Shown here: positions 22,546 through 33,708 of the stretch, one piece after another
Layout: each line of letters begins with the position of its first letter
How positions within the stretch are numbered: the stretch's first letter is position 1
NCBI GenBank assembly: GCA_036250195.1
Contig: JAVHZZ010000009.1
Location: forward strand, 44,359,824 to 44,423,823
DNA: 64,000 bases
Reading direction: 5' to 3'
Source of the DNA: Mixophyes australis
Lineage: Eukaryota > Chordata > Amphibia > Anura > Limnodynastidae
Notes under the pieces: model-generated
The model's input: only the letters and a program-made list of their open reading frames with translations
What the model was told of the DNA's origin: nothing
Database searches by the model: none
Made by a program: the position numbers and the translations under genes

Positions 22546-24892
22546 GGGCACAGTCTTGCCCTTATATTAAGGTTACATCTAAAAAATGTCATTTTCCCAT
22601 AGGGAATTTGTGAGAGGGGGGCATGGTGTTTGAGGGTCTACATTTTAAAAAGTATTTAAGCTATTAAACTGAAATTTGGCATGCGAATGGAAAACTGTCC
22701 ACAGGTGCCGCATGTGAAATTTCAGAAAAAAAGAATAAAAAATTTCAATTTAGGAACAATCTAAACTTCAAAATCTATCCGTTTGTTTTCTACTTCCTGT
22801 TTTGCAAAAGTCGCCGTTTTTCAGTTTTTTTGGGGGGAGCGTAACTCAGTGTACAGGGCATTTAAAGACACGCGGTAAGCTTTGGGGGGGGGGATTTGGA
22901 CTTCGCGCTCCCTAAACGTATGTAAAATAGGCAGCCTATAGGATGTGTAAAACGAAGGGGCGGCCGCGACTTATCCGCAGAGTCATTACACAGCCGGCAG
23001 CTGTACACTACATCGCGGGACTCCACAGCCGCTACTACAGAAGGCAACATAAGGTAACACCTCCCTACTCTGGGTAAGTTTTTCAGATTCCATAAATAAA
23101 ATTGGCTGCGCTGCAGCAGTAGATAAAAATTGCTCCACAAGATGAGCTGACCAAACAAAGCTCTGAAGTATCGAGCGCTAATTGCAAAATGCCAGCAGCC
23201 TAGGAATAGCAAGAGGCTGGGATATGCCTTATACAGGCAGTGCTGCTTCGCTGACAGCTCCATAAAGCGGGACCCCTCAGAGACCTCCCCCACCGCTGCC
23301 TCAGCCGAGATATATATAATCCAGCTCCAACTTTGCGGCTCCCTCTTTGGGCATGTGTGATCTGGGACTGTTCAGAGCGCTATGACTAAGGTGGCACTGT
23401 ACTTATTGGAAGGAAAAGCCTTCAAAAATCTATGAATGCAGTAGCAGAGATTCCCTGTCCATATATGGGCAGTGACGTTACGGTGGACGGACCAATGACT
23501 TGTAAGCAGCTGTGGGAACTCGAGAGGTGGAACTATTGATTTATTTCCTAAATAGGAGCATCATAGTGGGAACTTCCTGTGCAGCAGTCTTGTATTCACC
23601 CCCCACATTAGCTGCACCACTCTCCATCCTGTCAGCAGCTGCATTCGGCAGCTCCTACCTTTTGGACTTTATTATTTGTTTTTGGTTTTTTTATGTGTTT
23701 GCAGCAGTACCTCTGATGTCCAGAGGTGCTGCTATTGTGCATTTCTTGTGCTTTAGGGGTTAACCTTTCTGTTCTCTAATTATCCCATGCACCTGGGTGT
23801 GGTCTCTTTTTCCTTATTTATACCTGTCACTCCCAGCACACATTGCTGGTTAATGATGTCATATCCTGTTATTGCACCCTGTGGATTTTTCCTCCTGCCT
23901 TGCTCCTCTGGTTACATGCTGCTTGGAATCTGTTCATACCTCCTGCTTCCCTGCATTAGCTATGTACCTTCTGGTTTCGGAACATTCATATTACTTCCTG
24001 CATCAGCTTGCACCTGGTATTTATTACTACTCTTGATTACCTGCTATTTATACTTTTCTGCAAATAAACCATATTCGTGGCTCCTAGCTGTACTCCTGTA
24101 TGTAACCGTGACAGGCTGAAAGTGAGAAGGTGCAGCAATTGAATGGGCTGGAGGAGTCCTGCCTTATACCACTGTGGGGAATATCTGCACGTGGAAGGAG
24201 AAATAGATGCGGACAGGACACTATTGGTGGCCAGGACTGCCTACCTCAGCCCAGCAGTTAGCCCAAGATATCCAATAGAAAAGTGAAGAAAAGCTTTGCT
24301 GCTCCACTGACCATTTCAGCAATATGGACCTCTCGGAGACCTCCCCCACCCTTGCCCCTAGCACTCCCCAGCCAAGTTTTTTCCCATCCACCTTTATCCA
24401 TAGCATCTTGCCTAGGGCCGTAACTCGGTATGTGCTGCAGTAGGGAGCGCCATGCCACAAAGGTGCGCCGCCTGTCATACTATTCGATGCAGTGTTCTAA
24501 TGACTGTCACACAGGATCCAGCCGGCAGTCCTATACATCACCCCTCCACAGAAGCAGCCCGACACCAGAAAGCCCTCTCTTCTGGGACATCAATATACAG
24601 TGCTCGACTCGGCCATGGTCTGCATCACAAAAACAGCTCTGCCGGGAATCTGTCACCCTGATCCTCCTCATGATATATTTATGTTACCTGCTGCTGGGGG
24701 ACACAGTCTTCTGGACTCTGAGGCTGAGTGGGACCTGACCTCAATTTACAGAATGACAAGTGGGATCTACTGAGAAACCACACCTGCATGGACAACCAGC
24801 GCCTGGAGATCCTTATCACAGTGAGTGCCCAGGGTTCCTATAAACACTGCAGCACTATACATATAAACACTGCGGCACTACACAGGGGACCA
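22545..24892. other. Repeat-derived region, no confident gene
   Basis: Two related GGAGACCTCCCCCACC segments (about 23280 and 24335) and several GC-richer blocks suggest old retroelement sequence. Frames of 143, 110 and 102 residues here have no recognisable domain. Confidence 0.4.
23790..24115 (+). mobile_element. Possible LTR 3' part
   Basis: A TATTTATACC box near 23815, AATAAA at 24063-24068, and the end GTAACCGTGACA followed by non-repeat sequence resemble an LTR. I could not place the left boundary or a target duplication. Confidence 0.3.
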
Positions 24893-26885
24893 TTATACAT
24901 GCAGGGACAGTATACATGGACCCGTATAAACATAGCGACGGTATACATAGACCCGTATACACACAGTGACAGTATACATGGACCTGTATACACACAGCGA
25001 CAGTATACATGGACCAATATACACACAGCGACAGTATACATGGACCTGTATACACAGAGGGACAGTATACATGGACCTGTATACACAGAGGGACAGTGTA
25101 CATGGACCCGTATACACAGAGGGACAGTGTACAAGTACCCGTATACACAGAGGGAAAGTGTACATTGACCCGTATACACACAGAGACAGTGTACATGGAC
25201 CCGTATACACACAGCGACAGTGTACATGGACCCGTATACACACAGGGACAGTTTACATGGACCCATATACACACAGCCACAGTATACAATGACCCGTATA
25301 CACACAGGGACAGTGTGCATGGACCTGTATACACACATTGACAATGTGCATGGACCCGTATACACAGAGGGACAGTGTACATTGACCCGTATAAACATAG
25401 CGACGGTATACATAGACCCGTATACACACAGCGACAGTATACATGGACCCGTATACACACAGCGACAGTATACATGGACCCGTATACACACAGCGACAGT
25501 ATACATGGACCAATATACACACAGCGACAGTATACATGGACCCGTATACACAGAGGGACAGTATACATGGACCTGTATACACACAGCGACAGTGTACATG
25601 GACCCGTATACACAGAGGGACAGTGTACATGGACCCGTATACACAGAGGGAAAGTGTACATTGACCTGTATACACACAGAGACAGTGTACATGGACCCGT
25701 ATACACACAGCGACAGTGTACATTGACCCGTATACACACAGGGACAGTTTACATGGACCCATATACACACAGCCACAGTATACAATGACCCGTATACACA
25801 GAGGGACAGTGTGCATGGACCCTGTATACACAGAGGGACAGTGTACATGGACCCGTATACACAGAGGGACAGTGTACATTGACCCGTATACACACAGGGA
25901 CAGTGTACATGGACCCGTATACACACAGGGACAGTGTACATGGACCCGTATACACACAGGGACAGTATACATGGACCCGTATACACACAGCGACAGTATA
26001 CATGGACCCGTATACACACAGCGACAGTATACATGGACCCGTATACACAGAGGGACAGTGTACATGGATCCGTATACACACAGCCACAGTATACAATGAC
26101 CCGTATACAAAGAGGGACAGTGTACATGGACCTGTATACACAGAGGGACAGTGTGCATGGACCCTGTATACACACAGAGACAGTGTACATGGACCCGTAT
26201 ACACACAGTGACAGTGTACATGGACCCGTATACACACAGGGACAGTTTACATGGACCCGTATACACACAGCCACAGTATATAATGACCCGTATACACAGA
26301 GGGACAGTGTACATGGACCTGTATACACAGAGGGACAGTGTACATGGACCTGTATACACAGAGGGACAGTGTACATGGACCCGTATACACACAGAGACAG
26401 TGTACATGGACCCGTATACACAGAGGGACAGTGTGCATGGACCCTGTATACACAGAGGGACAGTGTACATGGACCCGTATACACAGAGGGACAGTGTACA
26501 TGGACCTGTATACACACATTGACAATGTGGATGGACCCGTATACACAGAGGGAAAGTGTACATGGACCCATATACACACATTGATAATGTGCATGGACCC
26601 GTATACACAGGGGGACAATGTCCATGGACCCGTATACACACAGTGACAGTAATCATGGACCTGTATACACACAGTGACAGTGTACATGGACCCGTATACA
26701 TAGAGGGACAGTTTACATGGACGCCTATACACAGAGGGACAGTGTACATTGACCCATATACACACATTGACAATGTGCATGGACCTGTATACACAGAGGG
26801 ACAGTGTACATGGACCCACATACACAGAGGGACAGTGTACATTAACCTGTACACACACAGTGACAGTGTACATGGACCCGTATAT
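24893..26885. repeat. 31-bp minisatellite, about 64 units
   Basis: The unit has the core ACATGGACCCGTATACACA followed by CAG(C/G) or GAGG and GACAGT(A/G)T, 31 bp in all. Variant sites (ATAC/GTAC, CACACAGC/CACAGAGG, CCC/CCT) alternate along the array, with higher-order blocks visible (for example GACAGTTTACATGGACCC then GCCACAGTATACAATGA near 25250, 25740, 26060 and 26250). Because 31 is not a multiple of three and the unit has no common stop in many frames, open frames of up to 595 residues occur on both strands; I do not regard them as genes. Confidence 0.95.
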
Positions 26886-27545
26886 CAAGATAAGATTTAA
26901 AAACTCGACCTGCGAAGGTTTGTAGTTAGCTGTAAACTTCAAATTATAGTTATTGCAGTCTATGTGGTTTAGAAATTTTTCCAAGGACTGGGTACCGCCT
27001 TCCCAGATCATGATGATATCATCAATGTATCTTTTGTAGAGTTTTATGTTGTCTCTGTATTTTTCACATTTATACACATAATTCTCCTCCCAGTCACCCA
27101 TAAAAAGATTGGCGAAACTGGGGGAAAAAATAGTCCCTATCGCAGTGCCACAGATCTGTAAATAAAATTGATCTAAAAATTTAAAATAATTGTGGGTCAG
27201 TATAAAATCTATAAGGTTGCAAATAAAATCTATGTGCTTCTGAAAGAGCATCATCACTATTGAGAAAATGTCTAGTTGCTTCTATGCCTTTCCCTTGTTC
27301 TATAGATGTATACAAGGCCTGAACATCGATTGTAACCCATAAATAATCTTTGTTCCAAACAAAATCCTGGAATATATGTAATACATTTGTGGTATCTTTC
27401 ACATACTATTTTAATTTTATCACGTGCTTCTACAAAAACACATCAACATATTCTGAGGCATGTGAAGTTATTGAATCAATCCCGGCCACAATAGGCCGTC
27501 CAGGTGGATTAATGAGAGTCTTGTGGATCTTGGGAAAAAATAAAA
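26886..27545 (-). pseudogene. Penelope-like reverse transcriptase fragment
   Basis: The - strand encodes, in several frames, PPGRPIVAGIDSITSHASEY (27440-27515), DYLWVTIDVQALYTSI (about 27300-27345), GTAIGTIFSPSFANLFMG (about 27100-27150) and YKRYIDDIIMIWEG (about 27000-27040): the finger, palm A, palm B and YxDD blocks of Penelope-type RTs. The GIY-YIG domain is absent, because the reading runs straight into the 31-bp minisatellite at 26885. Frameshifts show it is dead. Confidence 0.85.
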
Positions 27546-27548
27546 AAT

Positions 27549-27551
<3 letters not shown>

Positions 27552-27602
<51 letters not shown>
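27552..27602. repeat. (TA)n microsatellite
   Basis: TA run at the upstream edge of the Penelope fragment. Confidence 0.93.
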
Positions 27603-27604
<2 letters not shown>

Positions 27605-28639
27605 CATTAGTGTCTTGGGGTTTTATTATATGTTACATTTTGTATTGTGGAACTACAGGTCTCAGCCAGCCATGGGTGTCAGGGCATGTTAGCACTTTTG
27701 GTTCTCCAAGTGCCCTGGCTGCCAATGGTATGCTGGTGCTTATAGTTATACAGGCATCAGCATGCCCAGACTGTTGATGGCACCTTGGCTGACTGGGACT
27801 TGTATTTCCACAAAACAAAATGGCATCTGTTTGTATTTTTAACACAATAATCGCCATTATTACCCTATACCCACCGCCCAGGAGTGTAGGAAGAGCCCTA
27901 GTGCTTTCAGCACTGGGCTGGTTGTTGGTAGAGGGGGGGCACGCTTGTTTTTTTCGGCAGACCCCACTCCCTAGGGAATCCAGCCCAGCGCTGAACAGCC
28001 TGGGGTTGGTTGTCTTTATGGCAGGGGGACCCCTGCCACGTGTCTCCGTGCTTTAGTGCCACCCACTCCAGGCTGGTTTGCCTAGTGCTGGTTAAGTGAA
28101 AATTTTGGGGACCCCACACAAATTCTTTCCCCGATTTTCACGCAACCAGCAGTAGGCTTGCAGCACTAGAGTTAATAGTGCTCAGACGTGGGGACCCCAC
28201 GCTTTTTTAAAAAAACTTTTATCTATTTTTAATACTTTTGACAGCTGCTGGGACCTCCGGCTGTATAATCTGACAGTGTAACCGTGATGTGTTTATTAAT
28301 CACGCTGCTAGAATACAGCGTGTTGTATGTAGCGATTTTTAAAGTGAACTCAGGAGAGTTTGCTTAAACGCCGCTTCAATCATTTGAGACTTGTATAGCT
28401 AGAGTGGCAAACATTCGGGAGTTTGATCTTTATCGATTTTGGAAATCGCGCTTTGGACAGAAACACATCTCTGGTGATTTTACATGAAATCTCAGGTTCA
28501 TACATGTGCGAGTTTCAACTCTCCCTAGAAAATCGCTGGATTTGCAAAATCGCACCTTGATACATTTAGCCCTAGTTGTCAGAAAGTCTTCCTTCTGGAG
28601 AACAAGATTCAATTAGTCCATTCAAAAACGGAAGGAAAT
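27603..28639. other. Intergenic, MITE-like fragments
   Basis: GTGTCAGGGCATG...GGGACTTGTA motifs (27655-27815) resemble a common palindromic repeat. 28090-28230 has GGGGACCCCAC twice in inverted context. 28385-28590 has inverted AAATCGC arms. No gene. Confidence 0.45.
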
Positions 28640-29894
28640 GAGAAGTGTCTCTGCTACAGTGTAGGAAGTTTCTGTGCACAATGGTCTCAGTCTTCGAGGC
28701 AGTGTCCTATGCACATTTCCACTACGTTCCAGTGGGAACACCTGCGCAAATGGGCAAAATCCCATTTTCATCTGGACAAGCAGATGATCAGACTATCCTC
28801 TCCGGTGCATTCGTTAGGTGGGTTGGCTTTGACGGCGGGCTATTGAAACCATGTTTCTGAAAGCAAAGTTGAAAACTATGGTCAAAGCCAGGAAGTCTTC
28901 TTTGGCTGCCCATTATTATAGAATCTGGAAGGCATATGTTCTCTCTTGTGAAACAAGCCATTTTCACACATATAGTTTTAACCTTTTTCGGTTTGTCATC
29001 CTCGAGGCAGGCTTAGACAAGGGATTGCATTTAGCATCCTTAAAGTTGCAGGTTTCAGTCCTGTCCGTTTATTTCCAGCTCAAGTTGGCTGTCCTATTGG
29101 AGGTTTACACTTTCCTACAGGGTGTGCTTCATGTTCTTTCTCCATTTGTACACCCGGTAGAGCCATGGGATCTGAAGTGTTGGTCAAAGAACCATTTGAA
29201 CCGTTAAGTTATGTGGATTTTTGGTATCTCATTTGGAAAGTGACTTTTTTTCGGCAGTGTCTTCAGCACGCCGAGTATCTGAGTTGGGGGCATTATCTTG
29301 TATTCCCCCCTTCTTTGTTCTTCATGCGGATTGGGCTGTGCTTCACACCAAGCCCTCCTTTGTTCCTAAAGTTGTTTCTTGCTTCCATTTGAATAAAAAA
29401 ATTGTAGTTCCTGCTTTGTCTCTGAGTTCTCGGTCTCTGGATCAGTCCCTGTTACTTTTGGATGTGGTCAGGGTCCTTGGGTGCTATGTAGCCCGCACTG
29501 CTGGACTTCGCAAAACCACAGATCTCTTTGTGCTGTATGATGTGCACAAATGCAGTTGGCCGGCCTCCAAGGTGTCTTTAGCACAATGGATCACTTCCAC
29601 CATCATAAAAGATTACACAAGATCTGCTGGGCTGGTGGCAGGAGATTTCTCAGCTCATTCGATCAGGGCTGTGGGTACTTCCTGGACGATGCACATGGAG
29701 CTGCAGCCGAACAGCTGTGCTGGGCAGTTATGTGGTCATCTGTCAACACCTTTGTATCTCAGGATGCCAGCTTTAGCTGTAAGGTTTTGTGTGCAGCTGT
29801 GCCCTTAGGGGCAGCTTTGGTATGTCCCCTATGTCTAACAATGTCCCCCAATAGGAAGTCGAGAAAATTGTATTTTTGTACTCACCGTAAAATC
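28640..29894 (+). pseudogene. DIRS-type retroelement: RNase H end and tyrosine recombinase
   Basis: The + strand encodes in shifting frames the end of an RT/RNase H region (LCTMVSVFEAVSYAHFHYVP, about 28668-28730), then a tyrosine recombinase: the N-terminal domain (28851-29207), PFEPLSYVDFWYLIWK (about 29185-29235), SELGALSCIPP (about 29278), and the catalytic section with FSAHSIRAVGTSW (about 29647-29685), which holds the H-x-x-R pair. DIRS elements integrate by this recombinase instead of a DDE integrase. Frameshifts and the hAT insertion right after make it inactive. The terminal motif TTTTTGTACTCACCGTAAAA is at 29873-29892. Confidence 0.85.
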
Positions 29895-31392
29895 TAGAGA
29901 TGCTCAAGCTCAGTTCCCCGAGAACCAAACACAACCTAACTTAGCAGATCCGAGTACCGGGCCGAGCCGGGTCGGTACTTTCACGCGCCCTCGGAATTGA
30001 AAACGAGGCAAAACATCATTGTTATGTTGACGGATCTTGTTGAGTTTTGGATTCTATAAGTACCGAAATCCCCAGCGATTCAGCGCCATTTTGCAGAGGG
30101 CCACAGAAAGCATAGAACGGTTCCTGGCAATCTCTAGTGCAGTTGGGCAGTGTCATAGGTAGAAAAGAAGAGGAGGGGTAGCAGTGTTCTTCAAAGTCTC
30201 CAGTGACATTCAGGGGAGGTCCATTGCTCCCTTGCTAATTGTCATTGCTGAAATAGAAATAATAGGGCTGGCAGTCTTGGTCTTCTAAATCTGCAGTCAC
30301 ATTGTACTGTGTTATCTATATAACAGTAACACACAAAGAGGAGAGCTCCATTTCTCTATTGCTAATTGTCATTACTGAAATAGAATTAACAGGGCTGGCA
30401 GTCTTGGTCTAAATCTGCAGTCAAATTGTACGGTGTTATATAACTAACACACAAACAGGAGAGCTCCATTGCTCCATTACTAATTGTCATTGCTGAAATA
30501 GAAATAATAGGGTTGGCAGTCTTTGTCTTTTAAATCTGCAGGCACTTTGTACTATGTTATCAAAATAGATTCACAGCAGTACACAGAAGACCAGGAGCAC
30601 CAACAGGCCATTCTAAACATGCAGTGGAAGGGAAAGAATGAGGCATTTGCCTTTCTCTATAAGTGCTAGTTCTGCAACTGTCACTGAGGCATCTTCTTGT
30701 AAGGTCAGTTATACCCAAGCAAGACCTTGTCATTCTGACACCAAAAGTGGTGTCCAGAAACTATTACGTGCAAAAGCCAAGCTGGAAGAAAACAATAAGG
30801 CATTAGAGGAAAATGTACATTCAGATTCAGAAAAGACACAAATCCCAGAGGAGAGTCTATCCAAGAGTACTATGTGTAATCCTGACCTTTCTGATAGTGT
30901 ACCCATAAAAAGGCCCCTTTCAGCATTTCTGCAGATGTGTGCATGAACAGCCCAAGTGTAGCCGGTGAGGGGGCGGGGGGTCAGCGCTCGTCGCCATGTT
31001 TTAGCTGTCAAATTACCAGAGTTATCCAAGGAATGGGTGGAATGATCAAATGAACAATAACTGATTAAATGATCCAAGGACAATTCCATCTTGCACCACT
31101 TTTCTTTTCTGCCACTGCTGTGTGGCAATGTTTCCTAGATGTGCTAGGAACTGCCATGTGTTTTTGTCATTGCTCTTTCGCTTAGCATCCAGCCGGGTTG
31201 CTGCAGTCTTAGTTTGAAAGTGTATGAAAATAATATTGTGACCTGTAAGGTGGTCAAAATTGACTGCAAATGACTTGAAATTAGTTTTATTGAGGTTAAT
31301 AATAATGTAGGGGGAAAAAAAGCACAATTATGTGATTTTAGCAAAAAAATAGGGATCCAAAACCAGAACACGGGAGTCAATGAACATCTCTA
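29895..31392. mobile_element. hAT-type element inserted in the DIRS element
   Basis: Ends TAGAGATGCTCA and TGAACATCTCTA are inverted repeats. The flanks GTAAAATC (29887-29894) and GTTAAATC (31393-31400) are 8-bp target duplications with one mismatch. The interior carries a 120-125-bp repeat in three copies and a frame at 30638-30946 (102 residues, Lys/Glu-rich, no recognised domain). No complete transposase is visible, so it is probably non-autonomous. Confidence 0.8.
30217..30570. repeat. Triplicated 120-125-bp repeat
   Basis: CTAATTGTCATT(G/A)CTGAAAT recurs at about 30236, 30361 and 30481, each followed by GGGCTGGCAGTCTTGGTCT or a close variant. Confidence 0.85.
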
Positions 31393-31400
31393 GTTAAATC

Positions 31401-31690
31401 CCTTTCTTGTAGTCCTTTGGGGGACTCTGGACGCCGACCCTTGCTCTGAGTGTTGTTGGGTTGACTTGAGTTTTTGTTGTTGATTAACCTATTTTTTGGC
31501 CCTCCTTCAGGCTTTGTTATGCAAAAACTGAATTCTCCTTCCTGTGGTAGGGGTATAGTAGGGATGGCACTACACTCACAGATTTGCTTAAGTGCCCTGA
31601 CTCCCGGGACCACCAACTTATGTCTAGTAGTGTCCCCCAATGGACTAGAAGAAAGGGAATTTATGGTAAGTACAAAAGTCCCATTTTTCT
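31401..31690 (+). mobile_element. DIRS terminal region, right of the hAT insertion
   Basis: CCTTTCTTGTAGTCCTTTGG (31401-31420) is repeated inverted as CCAATGGACTAGAAGAAAGG (31632-31651). ATGGTAAGTACAAAAGTCCC (about 31665) is the inverse of the terminal motif at 29873. It continues the DIRS element broken by the hAT insertion at 29895. Confidence 0.7.
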
Positions 31691-31904
31691 TGTTATCATT
31701 ACTGTCAAATTGTTTGCAGGACCCTGGATGAAGGAGCATGTACAGTGGTCTTGGTGATATCCGTGGCAATGTTGCGAAGGTAAAGGTGACAGAAGTGCGT
31801 GAGTGACTGGCGGTGTGGAGTGACATTGAAGGCGGAGTTAAAGATGACCCCCTAGGCAGCGTGAATGGGTAATAATGGAAAGGGTCATGTTATTAACCTA
31901 AGCT

Positions 31905-32140
31905 GGGTACACACTACACTGTTTTCGTCCAATAATCGGCTCAAACAACCGACATACGACCGCTCGTTCAAAAGTCTGATCAGTGTGTGTAGTGACACGA
32001 TGATCGAAAGTCTGCCCAAATGCACGATTGTCGCCTCATTTGGTTGGTCAAACCATTTAATATTTTCGTTCCAATCTTGTTTCCGCTGTTTAGTGTGTAT
32101 AAAATTCTGACTGATCCACGACAATCCTCTGATACTTCTT
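31905..32140. mobile_element. PIF/Harbinger-type left end
   Basis: GGGTACACACTACACTG at the start and AGTGTGTATAAAATTCTGAC later are typical of Harbinger termini and subterminal repeats. The matching right terminus was not found, so the boundaries of the autonomous region are open. Confidence 0.5.
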
Positions 32141-32429
32141 CGACCTGGGGGGCATGTGTATGTTAATTTTTGATGTCTGTCCCAGTCCCACGTGCTGCGG
32201 TATCCGCACATCACAGGCTTGTGTTTTGTATAGATGTGTATTGCACTTGTCTAGCTGCAGACCATTACACATGTATAAAGCACGTGTGTTATTACCCTTT
32301 GCGTCTATGTTGGCAATCATTTATCATTTAACCTTTATAAAGTTTAAAAACTATTAAAGTTATAAAGTCATATTAACCTTTATTAACTAATATTTGTAAA
32401 ATACTCTGAATAAACCACACAGTGTTAAT

Positions 32430-33360
32430 GCAACAGTTTTATTGCTGGTAGACTACACTGAAAGGGTGCTACTGGTTAGTGGCACAACAGTTGCAAACAG
32501 CATATACATATCATCAAAAGTATTATCAAGGTTTTTAATTTTTTTCTTGATGTTGGCAATATTTCCTTTCATTTCTTTAATAATAATCGTTGAGCTTGGA
32601 AACTTTTGGCAAATTTTTTTCTTCTTCGCATATGACGATGGTATCTATGAAGCAAGAAAATATTTTTTTTTTACCATTACACTTCTATTTCTGTAATAAT
32701 GTTAATAAAAGTTTTAATCCAACACTTGAAATGTGCTCACCTTGCACACTACTCGAGATCAATTTGTGTTGTGGTCCCTCTGGCACATTTATTTTTTCTT
32801 GTTTTATAACAGGTGTTATTACATCAGTGGTATCTACAGTGGCCTTCTCACCGTTAATTCTTGCTTCTGACAAAACAATAATCATGCGTTTGCATTGGTT
32901 CATGTGACAGTAGAATGAAATACATAAAGTCCTTCAAACAGGTACACTACACGTGCTACTCACTTTTTTTAATGTTTCTACGTATTCGATCCAGTCTCCT
33001 AGCCTCTTTATTTTTAAGGTCCGACCACCTCTTCTGAACTTGGAATTTATTTATTTTCTTTCCAAGTTTTTCCTTCAGTAATCGCAGTAGTTTTTGCATT
33101 ATCAATTCCTTACTATTATTAACTTTTCTATACTTTTGCTTTTGACAGTCGTAGTCGTACTGGTCCAGTACTTTTACCATCATTTCCATCTCTGTTGGGC
33201 TCATTGACTTTGCTCTTTTAACTGCAGTATATTCTTCTTGAGCATCTTGAGCATCTTCATCCCCCACCTTAACTTTTCCAACATTTGTTGGCCCTTCCAG
33301 CACCTGCGTCTCCATCTCCATTGCCTCAACCCCCACTAACACCTTCTTTTCATTCGCCAT
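32430..33360 (-). pseudogene. Harbinger accessory Myb/SANT-like (zeste/NAIF1-type) protein gene
   Basis: The first exon (33360-about 32968) starts MANEKKVLVG and encodes a helix-rich Myb-like DNA-binding domain: MSPTEMEMMVKVLDQY, LLRLLKEKLGKKINKF, VQKRWSDLKNKEARRLD. It ends at a good donor (gtgagt). A second exon begins near 32873 after ttttgtcag (ARINGEKATVDTTD, then VIKQEKINVPEG), and a coiled, Lys-rich third exon near 32660-32430 follows ttgcttcatag. In Harbinger elements a protein of this kind partners the nuclease for nuclear import and DNA binding. The phase of the second junction does not fit, so the gene may be broken. Confidence 0.6.
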
Positions 33361-33708
33361 CTTCTCACGTTCCTCGGCGCCAGACAGGCTCCTCTATAAT
33401 TTTATACACTCAGACATGGGTGTTTGTTTATGCTGTGTATCAATCAGTGATGATGCCCGCAGAGAATGGAGCATTGTGGGTGATGCGTATTCGTGTATAA
33501 TAACCTTGTGTATGGATTTTTTTTCTATAACTGTAACCTGTTCATGACCGTTAAATACGAAGGGATTTTATGATTCTTCTGACCTGATCATTCGTTCACA
33601 TATACAGTAAGTTCTTTCCGATTGGTGCATACATGTGTACTTGCATTGGTTTATTGTACAGCACTGATGGGACATATGTTTATTTTTATTATACCCAAAC
33701 AGAACGCA

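Noticed and set aside
22862..23293. 143-residue - strand frame
   Set aside because: No recognisable domain, GC-rich repeat-derived context and no splice or promoter support.
24838..26854. Open frames of 595, 533, 294 and others on both strands, looking like large Cys/Val/Tyr-rich repeat proteins
   Set aside because: They are by-products of a 31-bp tandem repeat without stops in most frames. Both strands and several frames are open at once, and there is no promoter, domain or codon bias.
24893..26885. Possible CRISPR array
   Set aside because: The 31-bp units are contiguous with no unique spacers, and the genome is plainly eukaryotic.
30638..30946. 102-residue Lys/Glu-rich frame as a host gene
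   Set aside because: It lies inside a hAT element with readable target duplications, has no recognised domain, and no upstream exon or promoter was seen.
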